From contig NZ_CANLDD010000039.1 in NCBI RefSeq assembly GCF_947489355.1, positions 1 to 43,755 of the forward strand: 43,755 bases of DNA. Direction: 5' to 3'. A program made the translations under genes and the position numbers. The stretch is from an uncultured Microbulbifer sp. (GTDB lineage Bacteria; Pseudomonadota; Gammaproteobacteria; Pseudomonadales; Cellvibrionaceae). The notes under the pieces are model-generated. The model had not been told where the DNA came from and ran no database searches. It worked only from the letters and a program-made list of their open reading frames with translations. Within the stretch, counting starts at the first letter, position 1. Each line of letters opens with the position of its first letter. Shown here one piece after another: positions 11,781 through 25,474 of the stretch.

Positions 11781-13157
11781 ATGATGCAGCAAAGCCTTAA
11801 CCGAGACACCATCGCCGCCGTTGCCACCGCGCCCGGGCGCGGTGGTATCGGCGTGATCCGCCTGTCGGGCAGGCTTGCCCGACAAATTGCCGGGCAAATC
11901 TGCGGTGATCGCCCGCTCGAACCGCGCCACGCCCATTACCGAAGCTTTTTCCACGGGGAGCAACTGATCGACCAGGGCATCGCCCTGTATTTCCCCGGCC
12001 CCAACTCCTTTACCGGAGAGGATGTGGTGGAACTGCAGGGCCACGGCGGCCCGGTCATCCTCGACCAGCTCCTGAAGGCCGCCATTGCACTCGGAGCGCG
12101 CCAAGCGCGCCCCGGCGAATTCTCCGAGCGCGCCTTCATCAATGACAAAATCGACCTGACCCAGGCAGAGGCCATCGCCGACCTGATCGAAGCGGGCAGT
12201 GCCCAGGCGGCGCGCAATGCCCTGCAATCCCTACAGGGTGCCTTCTCCTCAAAGGTGGCAGATCTGGTGGAAAGCCTCACCCAACTGCGCATCTATGTGG
12301 AGGCGGCCATCGATTTCCCCGAGGAGGAAATCGACTTTCTCACCGACGGCAAGGTGGCTGCAGATATTGAGACACTGCTGGCGCAATTAACAGACGTGGC
12401 GGCCCAGGCGCGCCAGGGCGCCATTATGCGCGAGGGCATGCATGTTGCCATTGCCGGGCCCCCCAATGCCGGCAAATCCAGCCTGCTCAACGCCCTGGCC
12501 GGACGCGATACCGCCATCGTCACCGATATCGCCGGCACCACCCGGGATATTCTGCGCGAACATATCCACATCGATGGCATGCCGGTGCAATTTGCCGATA
12601 CCGCCGGAATGCGCGACGCCCCGGACAGGGTGGAACAGATCGGGATAGAGCGCGCCTGGAAAGAGGTTCACCAGGCCGACCGTGTTTTATTGGTCATGGA
12701 TGCCGCGCAGCTGCACTCCCTGAATCCACTCGATGCCTGGCCGGCCTTTACCAGGCAACTTGCGGAACCCGACAAGCTCACCCTGGTATTGAATAAAATT
12801 GACCTCACCGATTACACCGCCGGATTACAGTCCCGGACCGAAGGCATACCGGTTTTGGCGGTCAGCGCCAAGACCGGCGCGGGACTGGATGCCCTCAAGG
12901 AACACCTGAAGCAGAGTATTGGCTTTAGTGGCGCGGCTGAGGGCTGCTTCAGCGCGCGCAGACGCCACCTGGAAGCCCTGGCCCGGGCGCAGGAGTTTAT
13001 CCAACAGGGCGCTTTGCAGTTGCACAGTAGCGGCGCCGGCGAACTGCTCGCCGAAGACCTGCGCCAGGCTCAGCAGGTACTTGGTGAGATCACCGGCGTT
13101 GTCAGCGCCGATGCACTGCTGGGCAAGATTTTTGGCAGCTTCTGTATCGGAAAATAG
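11781..13157 (+). CDS. mnmE: tRNA modification GTPase MnmE
   Basis: MnmE, with MnmG, installs the carboxymethylaminomethyl group at wobble U34 of certain tRNAs. The 458-residue protein has the N-terminal folate-binding fold beginning [20 protein letters not shown], an inserted G domain with [16 protein letters not shown] (G1, about 228-243), DTAG (G3) and NKID (G4), and the C-terminal FGSFCIGK ending with the CxGK motif. A tandem ATG ATG allows two starts. Its partner mnmG lies about 960 bases downstream on the same strand, separated by an origin-like region. Confidence 0.97.
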   Translation: MMQQSLNRDTIAAVATAPGRGGIGVIRLSGRLARQIAGQICGDRPLEPRHAHYRSFFHGEQLIDQGIALYFPGPNSFTGEDVVELQGHGGPVILDQLLKAAIALGARQARPGEFSERAFINDKIDLTQAEAIADLIEAGSAQAARNALQSLQGAFSSKVADLVESLTQLRIYVEAAIDFPEEEIDFLTDGKVAADIETLLAQLTDVAAQARQGAIMREGMHVAIAGPPNAGKSSLLNALAGRDTAIVTDIAGTTRDILREHIHIDGMPVQFADTAGMRDAPDRVEQIGIERAWKEVHQADRVLLVMDAAQLHSLNPLDAWPAFTRQLAEPDKLTLVLNKIDLTDYTAGLQSRTEGIPVLAVSAKTGAGLDALKEHLKQSIGFSGAAEGCFSARRRHLEALARAQEFIQQGALQLHSSGAGELLAEDLRQAQQVLGEITGVVSADALLGKIFGSFCIGK

Positions 13158-14116
13158 CAACACACACCGTCTTTTTTACCACCGCACATCTCTACCATTT
13201 CCCTACCCCGGCCTATTGCCCTTTCAACACAATTTTTACACCGGTTGTGCACAGACTTCTCCCAGACCTGCCCCCATTTAGGCAACTCTTTTGCGGTTTT
13301 CTGCCCTTTTTAATGGTTCGTCCTCCCACTTGACACTCTATTTACAGCGCCTTGAAAACTTCCCCTGCACAAACCTGTTGATTACAACAGGCATTTCCTG
13401 GGGATAAAACAGACACTGTGTTCTCCACGGAGAATACACAAGAATTTTGCTGCTCTATACACAGAGTTATCCCTTCCCGAAAAATGCCCACGGGTTATCG
13501 CCATATTATGCGCACAAATACCCACAGTCTTTCGCCAGGAAAACATCACTGTGGACAATAAAGGGAGTAAGTACCTGGAAAACACCGCAATCAATTGAGG
13601 ATAAAATTGCCTGTGGCTCGGGCAGCGAAAAGTTATCCCGGGTTTCCACAGTGCTCTACCCCGGTTACCCCCCCTTCCACCAAGGGGTTATTGGCTATGT
13701 TTTATGCCGCTTACCCTATTGATTTATAATGTTTTTCTGAAGTTATACCGGATTGTGGCGAACCCAATAATAACAACAATATCTAAATACTCTCTTTAAG
13801 AGATATATTCACTTTTATTAATTAAGATACTGGCTTACCCAGAGAAATACTTTCGCCCCGCCCCATTGAGACGGTCCCATTTACAGGATTGGTTCTGAAT
13901 CCGGATAGACGGACACTACAGCTATGTGCGCAACAACCTGGGCCTGTTACACAGAATACAGCGAGGGATTCAGGTACTGATCCAGCCCCACCGGGTTTCC
14001 GTCCTCGATCAGAGGGAATGACATTGACGGCAATCTGCCGGCCACGAATTGCTGGGGGGACGAACTGTCTATAAAATGTGCGCCCCAGGTTGTAACCGTG
14101 AGCAGCAAGAGCCAGT
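13158..14116. other. mnmE-mnmG intergenic region, oriC candidate
   Basis: This 959-base non-coding stretch contains several near-consensus DnaA boxes: TTGTGCACA (13245-13253), CTATACACA (13455-13463) and TGTGGACAA (13550-13558, minus strand), each one mismatch from TTATNCACA, with further weaker ones. They are followed by a long AT-rich tract (about 13720-13850, rich in TTAATTAA-like runs) that could be a DNA unwinding element. An inverted repeat CCTGTTG/CAACAGG lies at about 13374-13391. E. coli oriC also lies just upstream of mnmG. No perfect TTATCCACA is present and GATC sites are few, so Dam/SeqA control is not evident. A possible mnmG promoter (TATAAA near 14070) is at the right end. Confidence 0.65.
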
Positions 14117-16006
14117 ATGGATTTCCCTAAAACCTATGACGTGATCGTGATCGGCGGAGGCCACGCCGGTACCGAGGCTTCCCTCGCGGCTGCGCGCATG
14201 GGGGCTTCCACCCTCCTCTTGACCCACAATATCGAGACCCTCGGACAAATGTCCTGCAACCCCGCTATTGGCGGCATCGGCAAGAGTCATCTGGTCAAGG
14301 AGGTGGATGCCCTCGGCGGCGCCATGGCCCGGGCCACTGACTTGGGGGGAATTCAGTTCCGGGTCCTCAATGCGCGCAAGGGTCCGGCCGTGCGCGCCAC
14401 CCGTGCGCAGGCGGACCGGGCCCTGTACCGTGCTGCGATTCGATCAATACTGGAGTGTCAGGAAAACCTGGAGATTTTCCAGCAGGCTGCCGATGACCTG
14501 ATTGTCGAAGGGGAACAGGTGGCGGGTATTGTCACCAGCGCCGGTATACGCTTGCGCGCAAAAACCGTGGTCCTGACGGCCGGCACCTTCCTGGGCGGGC
14601 GCATCCATATCGGTCAGGACAACCATCGCGGTGGTCGCGCCGGTGACCCACCCTCCCTCGCTTTGGCGGCACGCCTGCGCGAGCTGCCCTTTCGTGTCGA
14701 GCGTCTAAAAACCGGCACCCCGCCCCGGATTGATGCGCGCTCTGTGGATTTCAGTGCGCTGGAGGCGCAGTGGGGAGACAGTCCCACCCCGGTGATGTCC
14801 TATCTGGGCAGCCGCGATGAGCACCCGCGCCAGGTCTGCTGCTGGATTACCCATACCAATGCCCGTACCCATGAAATTATCCAGGGCGGTTTGGACCGTT
14901 CGCCCATGTACTCCGGCGCAATCGAGGGCGTAGGCCCGCGCTATTGCCCGTCAATCGAGGACAAGGTGCATCGCTTCGCCGACAGGGACAGCCACCAGGT
15001 GTTTATCGAGCCGGAGGGGCTGACCACCAACGAACTGTACCCCAACGGTATTTCCACCAGTCTGCCCTTCGATGTGCAAGTCGATCTGGTGCACTCCATC
15101 AAAGGGTTTGAGACAGCGCATATCACCCGCCCGGGCTACGCCATCGAATACGATTTCTTCGATCCCCGCGATCTGCTGCCGTCCCTGCAGAGCAAACGGC
15201 TTCGGGGGCTTTACTTCGCCGGCCAGATCAACGGCACCACTGGCTACGAAGAGGCCGCCGCCCAGGGGCTGTTAGCCGGCGCCAATGCCGCCCTGCAGGC
15301 CCAGGAGCGCGAAGTTTGGTCGCCGCGCCGGGACGAGGCCTACCTGGGCGTGCTGGTGGATGACCTGATCACCAGCGGCACCAAAGAGCCCTACCGCATG
15401 TTTACCAGTCGCGCCGAATATCGCCTGTTGTTGCGCGAGGACAATGCCGATCTGCGCCTGACCGAGAAAGGCCGCGCGTTGGGCCTGGTGGGGGAATCGC
15501 GCTGGCGCGCGTTTTGCGACAAGCGCGAGGCCATTGCCCGCGAAACCCAGCGCCTTCAAGACACCTGGGTGCATCCAAAGACCCTGCAAGCCGCGGCGGT
15601 AGAAACCAAGCTGCCCCGGCCCCTGGCACGCGAGTACAGTTTGATGGAACTGATGCGCCGCCCGGAACTGGGCTATATGGATGTGGCCAGCCTGAAAGGT
15701 GTACCGGTGGCGGATGAGCGGGTTGCAGAGCAGGTGGAAATTTCGGCCAAATACGCCGGTTATATCGATCGCCAGCGCGCAGAAATTGAGCGCTTGCAGG
15801 CCTATGAAGAGACACCCATTCCGCAGGATTTCGACTACAGCGCTATTTCAGGCCTCTCCATGGAGGTCAGGCAAAAGCTCGGTGAGACCCGCCCGGATAC
15901 GCTGGCGCGGGCCTCGCGGATACCGGGGGTTACCCCCGCGTCCATCTCACTGCTGCTGATCCAGCTAAAAAAACGCGGGCTGCTCACCCGCAACAGGGCC
16001 GTCTGA
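14117..16006 (+). CDS. mnmG: tRNA uridine-5-carboxymethylaminomethyl modification enzyme MnmG
   Basis: MnmG (GidA) is the FAD-dependent partner of MnmE in wobble uridine modification. At 629 residues it equals the E. coli length. The N-terminal dinucleotide-binding motif is [17 protein letters not shown] (about 13-29), followed by the family signature [20 protein letters not shown], then [11 protein letters not shown] and [16 protein letters not shown] in the second half. Its position next to an origin-like region and upstream of rsmG is the classic gid arrangement. Confidence 0.98.
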   Translation: MDFPKTYDVIVIGGGHAGTEASLAAARMGASTLLLTHNIETLGQMSCNPAIGGIGKSHLVKEVDALGGAMARATDLGGIQFRVLNARKGPAVRATRAQADRALYRAAIRSILECQENLEIFQQAADDLIVEGEQVAGIVTSAGIRLRAKTVVLTAGTFLGGRIHIGQDNHRGGRAGDPPSLALAARLRELPFRVERLKTGTPPRIDARSVDFSALEAQWGDSPTPVMSYLGSRDEHPRQVCCWITHTNARTHEIIQGGLDRSPMYSGAIEGVGPRYCPSIEDKVHRFADRDSHQVFIEPEGLTTNELYPNGISTSLPFDVQVDLVHSIKGFETAHITRPGYAIEYDFFDPRDLLPSLQSKRLRGLYFAGQINGTTGYEEAAAQGLLAGANAALQAQEREVWSPRRDEAYLGVLVDDLITSGTKEPYRMFTSRAEYRLLLREDNADLRLTEKGRALGLVGESRWRAFCDKREAIARETQRLQDTWVHPKTLQAAAVETKLPRPLAREYSLMELMRRPELGYMDVASLKGVPVADERVAEQVEISAKYAGYIDRQRAEIERLQAYEETPIPQDFDYSAISGLSMEVRQKLGETRPDTLARASRIPGVTPASISLLLIQLKKRGLLTRNRAV

Positions 16007-16010
16007 GCCC

Positions 16011-16019
16011 TTATCCACA
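16011..16019 (+). promoter_or_regulatory. Isolated perfect DnaA box
   Basis: TTATCCACA between mnmG and rsmG. A single box away from the two clusters could titrate DnaA or be chance. Confidence 0.5.
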
Positions 16020-16084
16020 GGGGGCGCGGACCCTGTGGCGAAAGAATTCGCAGGAATACTGGGGGAATACCTATTTATCGGCAA

Positions 16085-16714
16085 ATGGAACAATTTCGCC
16101 CGCGCCTGCTCCAGGCTGCGGCGCAGATGTCAGTGACACTGAGCGACCAACAGCAGGACCAACTGCTTCAGTATCTCGCACTCTTTGCCCGCTGGAACAG
16201 CACCTACAATCTGTCGGCGATTCGCGATCCGGCGCAGATGCTGGAGCGCCATATTATCGACAGCCTCAGTGTCGTGAACCTCTGTGGCGCGGGGTCCCTG
16301 ATTGATGTGGGCAGCGGCGGCGGCCTGCCCGGCATTCCACTCGCTATTGTGTATCCCGCGCGCTCGATCACGCTGCTCGACAGCAATGGCAAGAAAACCC
16401 GCTTTCTGTTTCAGGTAATAAACAGTCTGCCGCTGCACAATGTGCAGGTGGTCAATGAACGGGTGGAAAAGTTTAGCGTGGAGCAGCCCTTCGCCGGTGT
16501 TGTTTCAAGGGCTTTTGCCTCTGTGGCCGATATGGTGGATTGCAGTGCCCATCTACTGGCTCCAGGGGGGCGGTTTTACGCCATGAAGGGCAGGCTGCCC
16601 GAGGATGAGTTGAGTGCGCTCCCAAAAGGCATTATGGTCGAGCAGGTACACCGCTTGTCGGTGCCCGGGTGTGATGCAGAGCGCCACCTGATCCTGCTGA
16701 GCCGCACAGAGTAA
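16085..16714 (+). CDS. rsmG: 16S rRNA (guanine527-N7)-methyltransferase RsmG
   Basis: RsmG (GidB) methylates G527 of 16S rRNA with S-adenosylmethionine. The 209-residue protein (E. coli 207) shows the SAM-binding motif LIDVGSGGGLPGIPLAI near residues 74-90, preceded by RWNSTYNLSAIRDPAQMLERH, which is diagnostic for the family. It follows mnmG by 78 bases and precedes parA, as in many gammaproteobacteria. Confidence 0.97.
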   Translation: MEQFRPRLLQAAAQMSVTLSDQQQDQLLQYLALFARWNSTYNLSAIRDPAQMLERHIIDSLSVVNLCGAGSLIDVGSGGGLPGIPLAIVYPARSITLLDSNGKKTRFLFQVINSLPLHNVQVVNERVEKFSVEQPFAGVVSRAFASVADMVDCSAHLLAPGGRFYAMKGRLPEDELSALPKGIMVEQVHRLSVPGCDAERHLILLSRTE

Positions 16715-16825
16715 GCGAACACCCGTTGGGGCCCTCTCCGGCCTGAATACGCCCTGCGGGGGAATCCAACAGCCGTTGACGCCACTGGTAACCGGTGTCG
16801 GCGGAAACAACAAAGGACGGGAACC

Positions 16826-17629
16826 TTGAGCAAGATATTTGCGGTAGCCAACCAGAAGGGAGGGGTCGGCAAAACCACCACCTGCGTCAACCTGGCTGCC
16901 TCTTTGGTTGCCAACAAACGACGGCTATTGCTGATTGACCTGGACCCCCAGGGCAACGCCACCATGGGCAGCGGTGTGGACAAAAACGAGCTGAAGGTGT
17001 CGGGCTACGACGTGCTCGTACAAGGGCTGCCGGCAGAGCGGGCCCTTGTCACTACCGCGAGTGGTTTTGATCTGATCCCCGGCAACGGGGACCTTTCTGC
17101 CGCCGAGGTGGAACTGCTCAGTATGGAGGGGCGGGAATCCCGCTTGCGTCAGGCCCTGTGCGGCCTGGTTGATCGCTATGACCATGTGATTATCGATTGT
17201 CCACCCTCGCTGAATATGCTCACGGTGAATGCCCTCTGCGCCGCCCAGGGTGTGTTGATTCCCATGCAGTGTGAGTACTACGCACTGGAGGGGTTGTCGG
17301 CGCTGATCGATACCATTACCCAGATCCAACAGGCAGCCAATCCGGATCTCAAGATCGAGGGGATACTGCGCACCATGTACGATCCGCGCAGCAGTCTCAC
17401 CAGTGAGGTCTCCATGCAATTGCAGGAATTTTTTGGCGAGCGCCTGTATCGCACCTGCATCCCGCGCAATGTGCGCCTCGCGGAGGCGCCCAGTTTCGGT
17501 AAGCCCGCCCTGGAGCATGACCGCCACTCCAAGGGCGCCATCGCCTATCTGGCCCTGGCTTGCGAAATCACCCGCCGCCAGAGCGATCACTCACCCAACA
17601 AAGGCCGCCCGATGGCCGAAGTGGTATAA
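16826..17629 (+). CDS. parA: Chromosome partitioning ATPase ParA (Soj)
   Basis: ParA is a Walker-type ATPase that binds the nucleoid and moves ParB-parS complexes during chromosome segregation. The start is TTG at 16826, after AAAGGACGGG, giving SKIFAVANQKGGVGKTTT with the deviant Walker A motif (KGGVGKTT) at residues 11-18. DLDPQGNATMGSGVD and HVIIDCPPSLNMLTVNAL follow as in chromosomal ParA. The 267-residue length is typical. parB follows 12 bases later, and parS sites lie in recF in the same window. Confidence 0.97.
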   Translation: MSKIFAVANQKGGVGKTTTCVNLAASLVANKRRLLLIDLDPQGNATMGSGVDKNELKVSGYDVLVQGLPAERALVTTASGFDLIPGNGDLSAAEVELLSMEGRESRLRQALCGLVDRYDHVIIDCPPSLNMLTVNALCAAQGVLIPMQCEYYALEGLSALIDTITQIQQAANPDLKIEGILRTMYDPRSSLTSEVSMQLQEFFGERLYRTCIPRNVRLAEAPSFGKPALEHDRHSKGAIAYLALACEITRRQSDHSPNKGRPMAEVV

Positions 17630-17641
17630 GGGGTAACGACT

Positions 17642-18538
17642 ATGTCCGCCAAACGCAAGGGCCTGGGCCGGGGTTTATCGCACCTGATCAGTAACCATGC
17701 CGGTGATGCGATCGCCGTGGCAACCGGCGATGTCACCAGTGAGGTAGCCGACGGCGAGCTGAAAGAGCTGCCCATTGAGTTCCTGCAGCGCGGACGCTAC
17801 CAGCCGCGGCGGGATTTCCCGCAGGAATCCCTGCAGGAGCTGGCCGATTCGATCCGTGCCCAGGGCATTATGCAGCCCATCGTTGTGCGCTCAACCGGCG
17901 TGCAGCGCTATGAAATTATTGCCGGCGAGCGCCGCTGGCGCGCCGCCCAACTGGTCGGGCTGGAAAAGGTGCCCGCGCTGCTGCGCAATGTCTCGGATGA
18001 GGCCGCCATCGCCATGGCGCTGATTGAGAATATTCAGCGCGAGGACCTGAATCCGGTCGAAGAGGCGGTGGCACTGAAGCGCCTGCAAGACGAATTCAAG
18101 CTGACCCAGCAGCAGGTGGCCGATGCAGTGGGCAAGTCGCGCACCGCGGTTACCAACCTGTTGCGCCTGTTGAGCCTCAGTGAGGAGGTGCGCACCTTTC
18201 TCGAGCGCGGCGATTTGGAGCTGGGCCATGCCAAGGCCCTGCTGGGTCTCTCCGGCGCCACTCAGCGCTCCGCCGCGCGCCAGGTGGTGGAGCGCAGCCT
18301 CACCGTGCGCCAGACCGAGGCGCTGGTGCGCCGCCTGCAGCAGCCGCAGGCCCCAGCGTCGGAAAAAAACCCGCCCGATGCGAATATCCGCCGTCTGAGC
18401 GAGCGTCTGGCGGAGAAAGTGGGGGTACCGGTCTCGATCAATCACAACGACAAAGGCAGCGGCCGACTGGTGCTCAGATACACGACTCTGGAGGAGCTGG
18501 ACGGAATCCTCGCCCACCTGGGCTACGCCGAGGATTGA
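17642..18538 (+). CDS. parB: Chromosome partitioning protein ParB (Spo0J)
   Basis: ParB binds parS and spreads as a CTP-dependent clamp. The 298-residue protein begins KRKGLGRGLSHLI, typical of chromosomal ParB, has the CTP-binding/Srx-like part with GERRWRAAQLVGLEKVPAL and ENIQREDLNPVEEA, and a helix-turn-helix LTQQQVADAVGKSRTAVTNL near residues 155-174. The C-terminal dimerisation part (about 240-298) is present. It is transcribed with parA. Confidence 0.97.
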   Translation: MSAKRKGLGRGLSHLISNHAGDAIAVATGDVTSEVADGELKELPIEFLQRGRYQPRRDFPQESLQELADSIRAQGIMQPIVVRSTGVQRYEIIAGERRWRAAQLVGLEKVPALLRNVSDEAAIAMALIENIQREDLNPVEEAVALKRLQDEFKLTQQQVADAVGKSRTAVTNLLRLLSLSEEVRTFLERGDLELGHAKALLGLSGATQRSAARQVVERSLTVRQTEALVRRLQQPQAPASEKNPPDANIRRLSERLAEKVGVPVSINHNDKGSGRLVLRYTTLEELDGILAHLGYAED

Positions 18539-18656
18539 AGCTTGGGAAAATGTGCGCCGCCCTGGCGTACAGGTCATTTGTTTGTAAGTACTCACTTCCA
18601 TGTGTAATTCCAGGCAAAATCGCCAGAAAATCAAATAAGTTGGCGACATTTGCCGG

Positions 18657-18686
18657 TTGAATCGCGGCTGCGGTTGCTCCTATAAT
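18657..18686 (+). promoter_or_regulatory. Probable promoter of the atp operon
   Basis: TTGAAT (18657-18662) and a perfect TATAAT (18681-18686) are 18 bases apart. They lie upstream of atpI, and a 15-base inverted repeat GCCCAAATTTTGGGC (18693-18707) follows in the presumed leader. Confidence 0.6.
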
Positions 18687-18740
18687 TCGCTCGCCCAAAT
18701 TTTGGGCGGACAGCGCAGAAACAGTCGGTTTATCCCGTCT

Positions 18741-19103
18741 ATGACGAAACCCCCGGTATTGCGAATCGCCGCGGTGCAGCTTCTGCTGGTATCGCTGGCC
18801 GGTGCGGTATTGTACTTGAGTGGCAAACCCGTGACGGCGCGCTCTGTGCTGATTGGCGGTGCCCTGTGTGCATTGCCCGGCGTTTATTTTGGCTGGCATG
18901 CCTTTCGCGACAGCGGCGCGCGCGCGGCCCAGCGGGTGGTAGGGAACTTCTACCGCGGGCAGGCCGGCAAGTTTGTATTGACCCTGGCGGGGTTTGCAGC
19001 GGTGTTTGCCACCGTTAAACCGTTAAATGCAGCGGCGCTGTTTATCAGCTACGGCCTCTGTGTGATCGTGCAGTGGGTACTAGCGGCGCGCATGGTGCGC
19101 TAG
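18741..19103 (+). CDS. atpI: ATP synthase-associated protein I
   Basis: AtpI is a small membrane protein that helps assemble the Fo c-ring or supports ion handling. I choose ATG 18741 (MTKPPVLRIAAVQLLL, 120 residues); the longer reading from 18657 would begin at the -35 promoter element. Four hydrophobic segments are visible, for example VQLLLVSLAGAVLYL near the N-terminus and AALFISYGLCVIVQWVLAA at the end. As usual, the sequence is weakly conserved and position at the head of the atp operon supports the call. The ribosome site is weak. Confidence 0.85.
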   Translation: MTKPPVLRIAAVQLLLVSLAGAVLYLSGKPVTARSVLIGGALCALPGVYFGWHAFRDSGARAAQRVVGNFYRGQAGKFVLTLAGFAAVFATVKPLNAAALFISYGLCVIVQWVLAARMVR

Positions 19104-19142
19104 CCGGAACAGAAAAAGAATTATTACTTTTACGATTGTTGA

Positions 19143-20387
<1,245 letters not shown>

Positions 20388-20439
20388 TTACGCCGTTCCA
20401 ATTGCCCTTAACCCCTTTTAAAGAGCAAGAGGTGTCGGT

Positions 20440-20910
20440 GTGAATATCAACCTGACTTTAATCGGCCAGTCGATCGTATTCCTGTTTTTCATCTGGTTCT
20501 GCTGGAAGTTTGTCTGGCCGCCGCTTTTGGGCGTGATGAGAGAGCGCGAGCAGAAGATCGCGAATGGACTCGCGGATGCCGAACACGCGCAAAAAGACCT
20601 GAAACTGGCCAAGCGCAAGGCGGCCGAGCAGCTGAAGGAAGCCAAGGATCAGGCTGGCGAGATTATCGATGGTGCCAACAAGCGCGCCAACCAGATTGTC
20701 GATGAAGCCAAGCAGGCCGCTCTGGCCGAGGGCGAGCGCCTCAAGGTGGCGGCCAAGGCGGAGATCGACCAGGAAGTGAACCGTGCCAAAGAACAACTGC
20801 GCAGCCGTGTGGCAGCCCTGTCTGTCCTGGGTGCGGAGAAGATTCTCGCGGTCAATATCGATGCCCGGGCGCAAGACGACCTGATCGACAAACTGGCAGC
20901 CGAGCTGTAA
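20440..20910 (+). CDS. atpF: ATP synthase Fo subunit b
   Basis: Subunit b is part of the peripheral stalk. The GTG start at 20440 follows AAGAGGTG and gives [20 protein letters not shown], the usual membrane anchor, followed by [20 protein letters not shown] and a long charged coiled coil. The 156-residue length equals the E. coli protein. It lies 52 bases after atpE and 12 before atpH. Confidence 0.97.
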   Translation: MNINLTLIGQSIVFLFFIWFCWKFVWPPLLGVMREREQKIANGLADAEHAQKDLKLAKRKAAEQLKEAKDQAGEIIDGANKRANQIVDEAKQAALAEGERLKVAAKAEIDQEVNRAKEQLRSRVAALSVLGAEKILAVNIDARAQDDLIDKLAAEL

Positions 20911-20922
20911 GCGAGGAACCCC

Positions 20923-21459
20923 ATGGCGGAACTCAGCACACTGGCCCGGCCCTACGCCAAAGCGGCATTCAGCTATGCGCAGCAGGCCTCCGACCTCAGC
21001 GGTTGGAGCGCTGCGCTGGAAACCGCGGCGGCGGTCAGCCAGAGCGAAAAAATGCGTGAGCTGCTGGACAATCCCCAGCTCACCAGCGAAGAGCGGGCAG
21101 AGACTTTTCTGTCGATTTGTTCAGATGAACTCGGTGCCCACGCAAGCAACTTCATCCGGTTGCTGGCGGAGAATCACCGGCTGCAACTGCTGCCGGAAAT
21201 TGTCCATCTGTTCGAAGCGTTGAAGGCGCAGGCGGAAGCCACCCTCGAGGTGGAAGTTGTCTCTGCAAAAACCCTCAGCGATGCGCAGACGCAGGTATTG
21301 AGCGAAAAACTCAGCAGGAAGTTTGAACGCGAAATACATCTGCACTGTGCGGTGGACGAGAGCCTGCTGGGCGGCGCGGTCATCCGCGCCGGTGACACAG
21401 TCATCGACGGCACCGTACGCGGCCGTCTGGCCAAGCTCGCCGAGGCGATGAACTCCTAA
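20923..21459 (+). CDS. atpH: ATP synthase F1 subunit delta
   Basis: Delta caps the F1 hexamer and joins it to the b stalk. The 178-residue product starts [20 protein letters not shown], the typical delta N-terminus, and ends with [20 protein letters not shown], the conserved C-terminal signature. It lies between atpF and atpA in the standard order. Confidence 0.97.
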   Translation: MAELSTLARPYAKAAFSYAQQASDLSGWSAALETAAAVSQSEKMRELLDNPQLTSEERAETFLSICSDELGAHASNFIRLLAENHRLQLLPEIVHLFEALKAQAEATLEVEVVSAKTLSDAQTQVLSEKLSRKFEREIHLHCAVDESLLGGAVIRAGDTVIDGTVRGRLAKLAEAMNS

Positions 21460-21508
21460 ATTACTTTCCCCGCTGGCCGGTGTCACCGGGGAACTTGAGG
21501 AACAGAGC

Positions 21509-23053
21509 ATGCAGCAACTGAATCCCTCTGAGATCAGTGAAATCATCAAAAGCCGCATCGAAAATCTCGATGTGCGCACTGAAGCCCAGAACGAGGGCAC
21601 CATTGTTTCCGTTTCCGACGGGATCATCCGCATCCACGGCCTGGCCGACGTGATGTACGGGGAAATGATCGAGTTCGAGGGCGGTGTTTACGGTATGGCG
21701 CTGAACCTGGAGCGCGACTCCGTCGGTGCTGTCATCCTGGGTGATTACAAGGGCCTGGCAGAGGGCCAGAAGTGCCGATGCACTGACCGTATCCTGGAAA
21801 CCCCGGTCGGCCCCGAGCTGCTCGGCCGTGTCGTAGACGCGCTGGGCAATCCCATCGACGGCAAGGGTCCGCTGAACAACAAGCGCACCGATGCGGTGGA
21901 GAAGGTGGCACCCGGCGTTATCGCCCGCCAGTCTGTGGACCAACCGGTGCAAACCGGTCTGAAAGCGGTGGATAGCATGATCCCGATCGGCCGCGGCCAG
22001 CGCGAGCTGATTATCGGCGACCGCCAGATCGGTAAGACTGCGGTGGCAATCGACGCCATCATCAACCAGAGAGGCACCGGGGTTAAGTGTATCTACGTTG
22101 CCGTGGGCCAGAAGCAGTCCTCCATTGCCAATGTGGTGCGCAAGCTCGAAGAACACGGCGCCATGGATCACACGATCGTGGTTGCCGCGGGTGCCGCCGA
22201 CCCGGCTGCAATGCAATTCCTGGCGCCTTACGTCGGCTGTACCATGGGAGAATACTTCCGCGATCGTGGTGAGGACGCCCTGATCGTGTACGATGACCTC
22301 ACCAAGCAGGCCTGGGCCTACCGCCAGATCTCCCTGCTGCTGAAGCGCCCGCCCGGCCGCGAAGCCTATCCCGGTGATGTTTTCTACTTGCACTCCCGCC
22401 TGTTGGAACGCGCTGCACGGGTCAACGCCGAGTACGTGGAGAAGTTCACCAACGGCGAGGTAAAAGGCAAGACCGGCTCTCTGACCGCCCTGCCGATCAT
22501 TGAAACCCAGGCCGGTGATGTCTCCGCGTTCGTACCCACCAATGTGATTTCCATTACCGATGGGCAGATCTTCCTCGAGACCGATCTGTTCAACGCCGGT
22601 ATCCGCCCTGCCATCAACCCAGGTATCTCTGTATCCCGTGTGGGTGGTGCCGCGCAGACCAAGGTGATCAAAAAGTTGTCCGGGGGTATCCGTACCGCCC
22701 TGGCCCAGTACCGCGAACTGGCGGCCTTCTCCCAGTTTGCCTCCGATCTGGACGAAGCCACCAAGGCCCAGCTGGATCACGGAGAGCGCGTTACCGAGCT
22801 GATGAAGCAGAAACAGTATTCTCCACTGTCTATTGCTGAAATGGCGGTTTCCGTTTACGCCGCCGACAAGGGTTACCTGAAAGAAGTGGAAGTGGCAAAG
22901 GTGCTCGACTTCGAAGCCGCCCTGCTCGCTTACATGAACAGCGAACACGCGGAACTGATGGAGAAGGTGAACAGCACCGGCAACTACAACGACGAAATTG
23001 ATACTGCGTTCAGAGCGGCCATCGAGAAGTTTGTCGCCACGAGCAGCTGGTAA
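21509..23053 (+). CDS. atpA: ATP synthase F1 subunit alpha
   Basis: Alpha is the regulatory nucleotide-binding subunit of F1. The 514-residue protein (E. coli 513) begins [20 protein letters not shown]. It has the P-loop [15 protein letters not shown] near residue 170, the segment [17 protein letters not shown], and a C-terminal helical domain. Nothing unusual is seen. Confidence 0.98.
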   Translation: MQQLNPSEISEIIKSRIENLDVRTEAQNEGTIVSVSDGIIRIHGLADVMYGEMIEFEGGVYGMALNLERDSVGAVILGDYKGLAEGQKCRCTDRILETPVGPELLGRVVDALGNPIDGKGPLNNKRTDAVEKVAPGVIARQSVDQPVQTGLKAVDSMIPIGRGQRELIIGDRQIGKTAVAIDAIINQRGTGVKCIYVAVGQKQSSIANVVRKLEEHGAMDHTIVVAAGAADPAAMQFLAPYVGCTMGEYFRDRGEDALIVYDDLTKQAWAYRQISLLLKRPPGREAYPGDVFYLHSRLLERAARVNAEYVEKFTNGEVKGKTGSLTALPIIETQAGDVSAFVPTNVISITDGQIFLETDLFNAGIRPAINPGISVSRVGGAAQTKVIKKLSGGIRTALAQYRELAAFSQFASDLDEATKAQLDHGERVTELMKQKQYSPLSIAEMAVSVYAADKGYLKEVEVAKVLDFEAALLAYMNSEHAELMEKVNSTGNYNDEIDTAFRAAIEKFVATSSW

Positions 23054-23132
23054 ACGCCCTGGAAAGCACGGGAAGAGGGGCCACAGCGGCCCTTCCCCAG
23101 ATTCACATTTCCAGCGAACAAGGTAAATCACT

Positions 23133-23993
23133 ATGGCAGGCGGAAAAGAAGTACGCACAAAAATTGCCAGTATCAAGAGCACGCAGAAAATTACTGCCGC
23201 AATGGAAATGGTGGCGGCCAGCAAGATGCGCAGGGCTCAGGATCGCATGGCACTGGGGCGCCCCTATGCCCGACGCATACGCGCGGTGATTGGTCACGTT
23301 GCCAACGCCTCGGCGGAGTACCGGCATATTTACCTGCAGGAGCGCGAGGTCAGCCGGGTTGGCTTTGTACTGGTATCCACAGACCGCGGACTCTGTGGTG
23401 GCCTGAATGTCAATATGTTCAAGGCGGCCATTCGCGAGATGCAAGCCTGGTCCGAGAAAGGGGTCGATGTCGAAGTCTGCGCTGTGGGCAACAAAGCGGC
23501 CGGTTTCTTCAACGCCATCGGCAGCAAGGTTGTTGCCGCGGTGCGCGATCTGGGCGATGCGCCCCAGGCCAGCAAGTTGATCGGCTCGGTCAAGGTGATG
23601 CTGGATCGTTTTGCGGAAGGTGATATTGATCGCCTGTTCCTGGTCTCCAATGAGTTTGTGAATACCATGTCGCAAAAGCCGCGGGTTGAGCAATTGCTGC
23701 CGCTGCCGAAAGACGAGGACGAACAACTCATGCAAGCGTGGGATTACCTCTACGAGCCGGACCCGGTGGAATTGCTGGACGGCTTGCTGGCCCGCTATAT
23801 CGAGTCCCAGGTATACCAGGCGGTCGTAGAGAACAAAGCCTGTGAGCAGGCCGCGCGCATGATCGCGATGAAGAGTGCTACGGACAATGCCGGCGAACTG
23901 ATCGATCAGTTGCAGCTTGTCTACAACAAGGCGCGCCAGGCGGCCATTACCCAGGAGCTGTCGGAAATTGTCGGCGGCGCCGCGGCGGTTTAA
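23133..23993 (+). CDS. atpG: ATP synthase F1 subunit gamma
   Basis: Gamma is the central rotating shaft. The 286-residue product (E. coli 287) begins [20 protein letters not shown], has [16 protein letters not shown] in the middle, and ends in a long helix ([20 protein letters not shown]). It lies between atpA and atpD. Confidence 0.98.
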   Translation: MAGGKEVRTKIASIKSTQKITAAMEMVAASKMRRAQDRMALGRPYARRIRAVIGHVANASAEYRHIYLQEREVSRVGFVLVSTDRGLCGGLNVNMFKAAIREMQAWSEKGVDVEVCAVGNKAAGFFNAIGSKVVAAVRDLGDAPQASKLIGSVKVMLDRFAEGDIDRLFLVSNEFVNTMSQKPRVEQLLPLPKDEDEQLMQAWDYLYEPDPVELLDGLLARYIESQVYQAVVENKACEQAARMIAMKSATDNAGELIDQLQLVYNKARQAAITQELSEIVGGAAAV

Positions 23994-24004
23994 GCCCCTG
24001 CTGA

Positions 24005-25456
<1,452 letters not shown>

Positions 25457-25474
25457 TCGAGATAGGCATATACT

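Noticed and set aside
18693..18707. GCCCAAATTTTGGGC palindrome as an operator or terminator
   Set aside because: It lies just after the atp promoter without a T-run; I cannot name a factor that binds it, so it is only mentioned with the promoter.
21461..23224. 587-codon open frame antisense to atpA
   Set aside because: It is a shadow of high-GC third-codon-position bias in atpA; composition is low-complexity and no family motif is visible.
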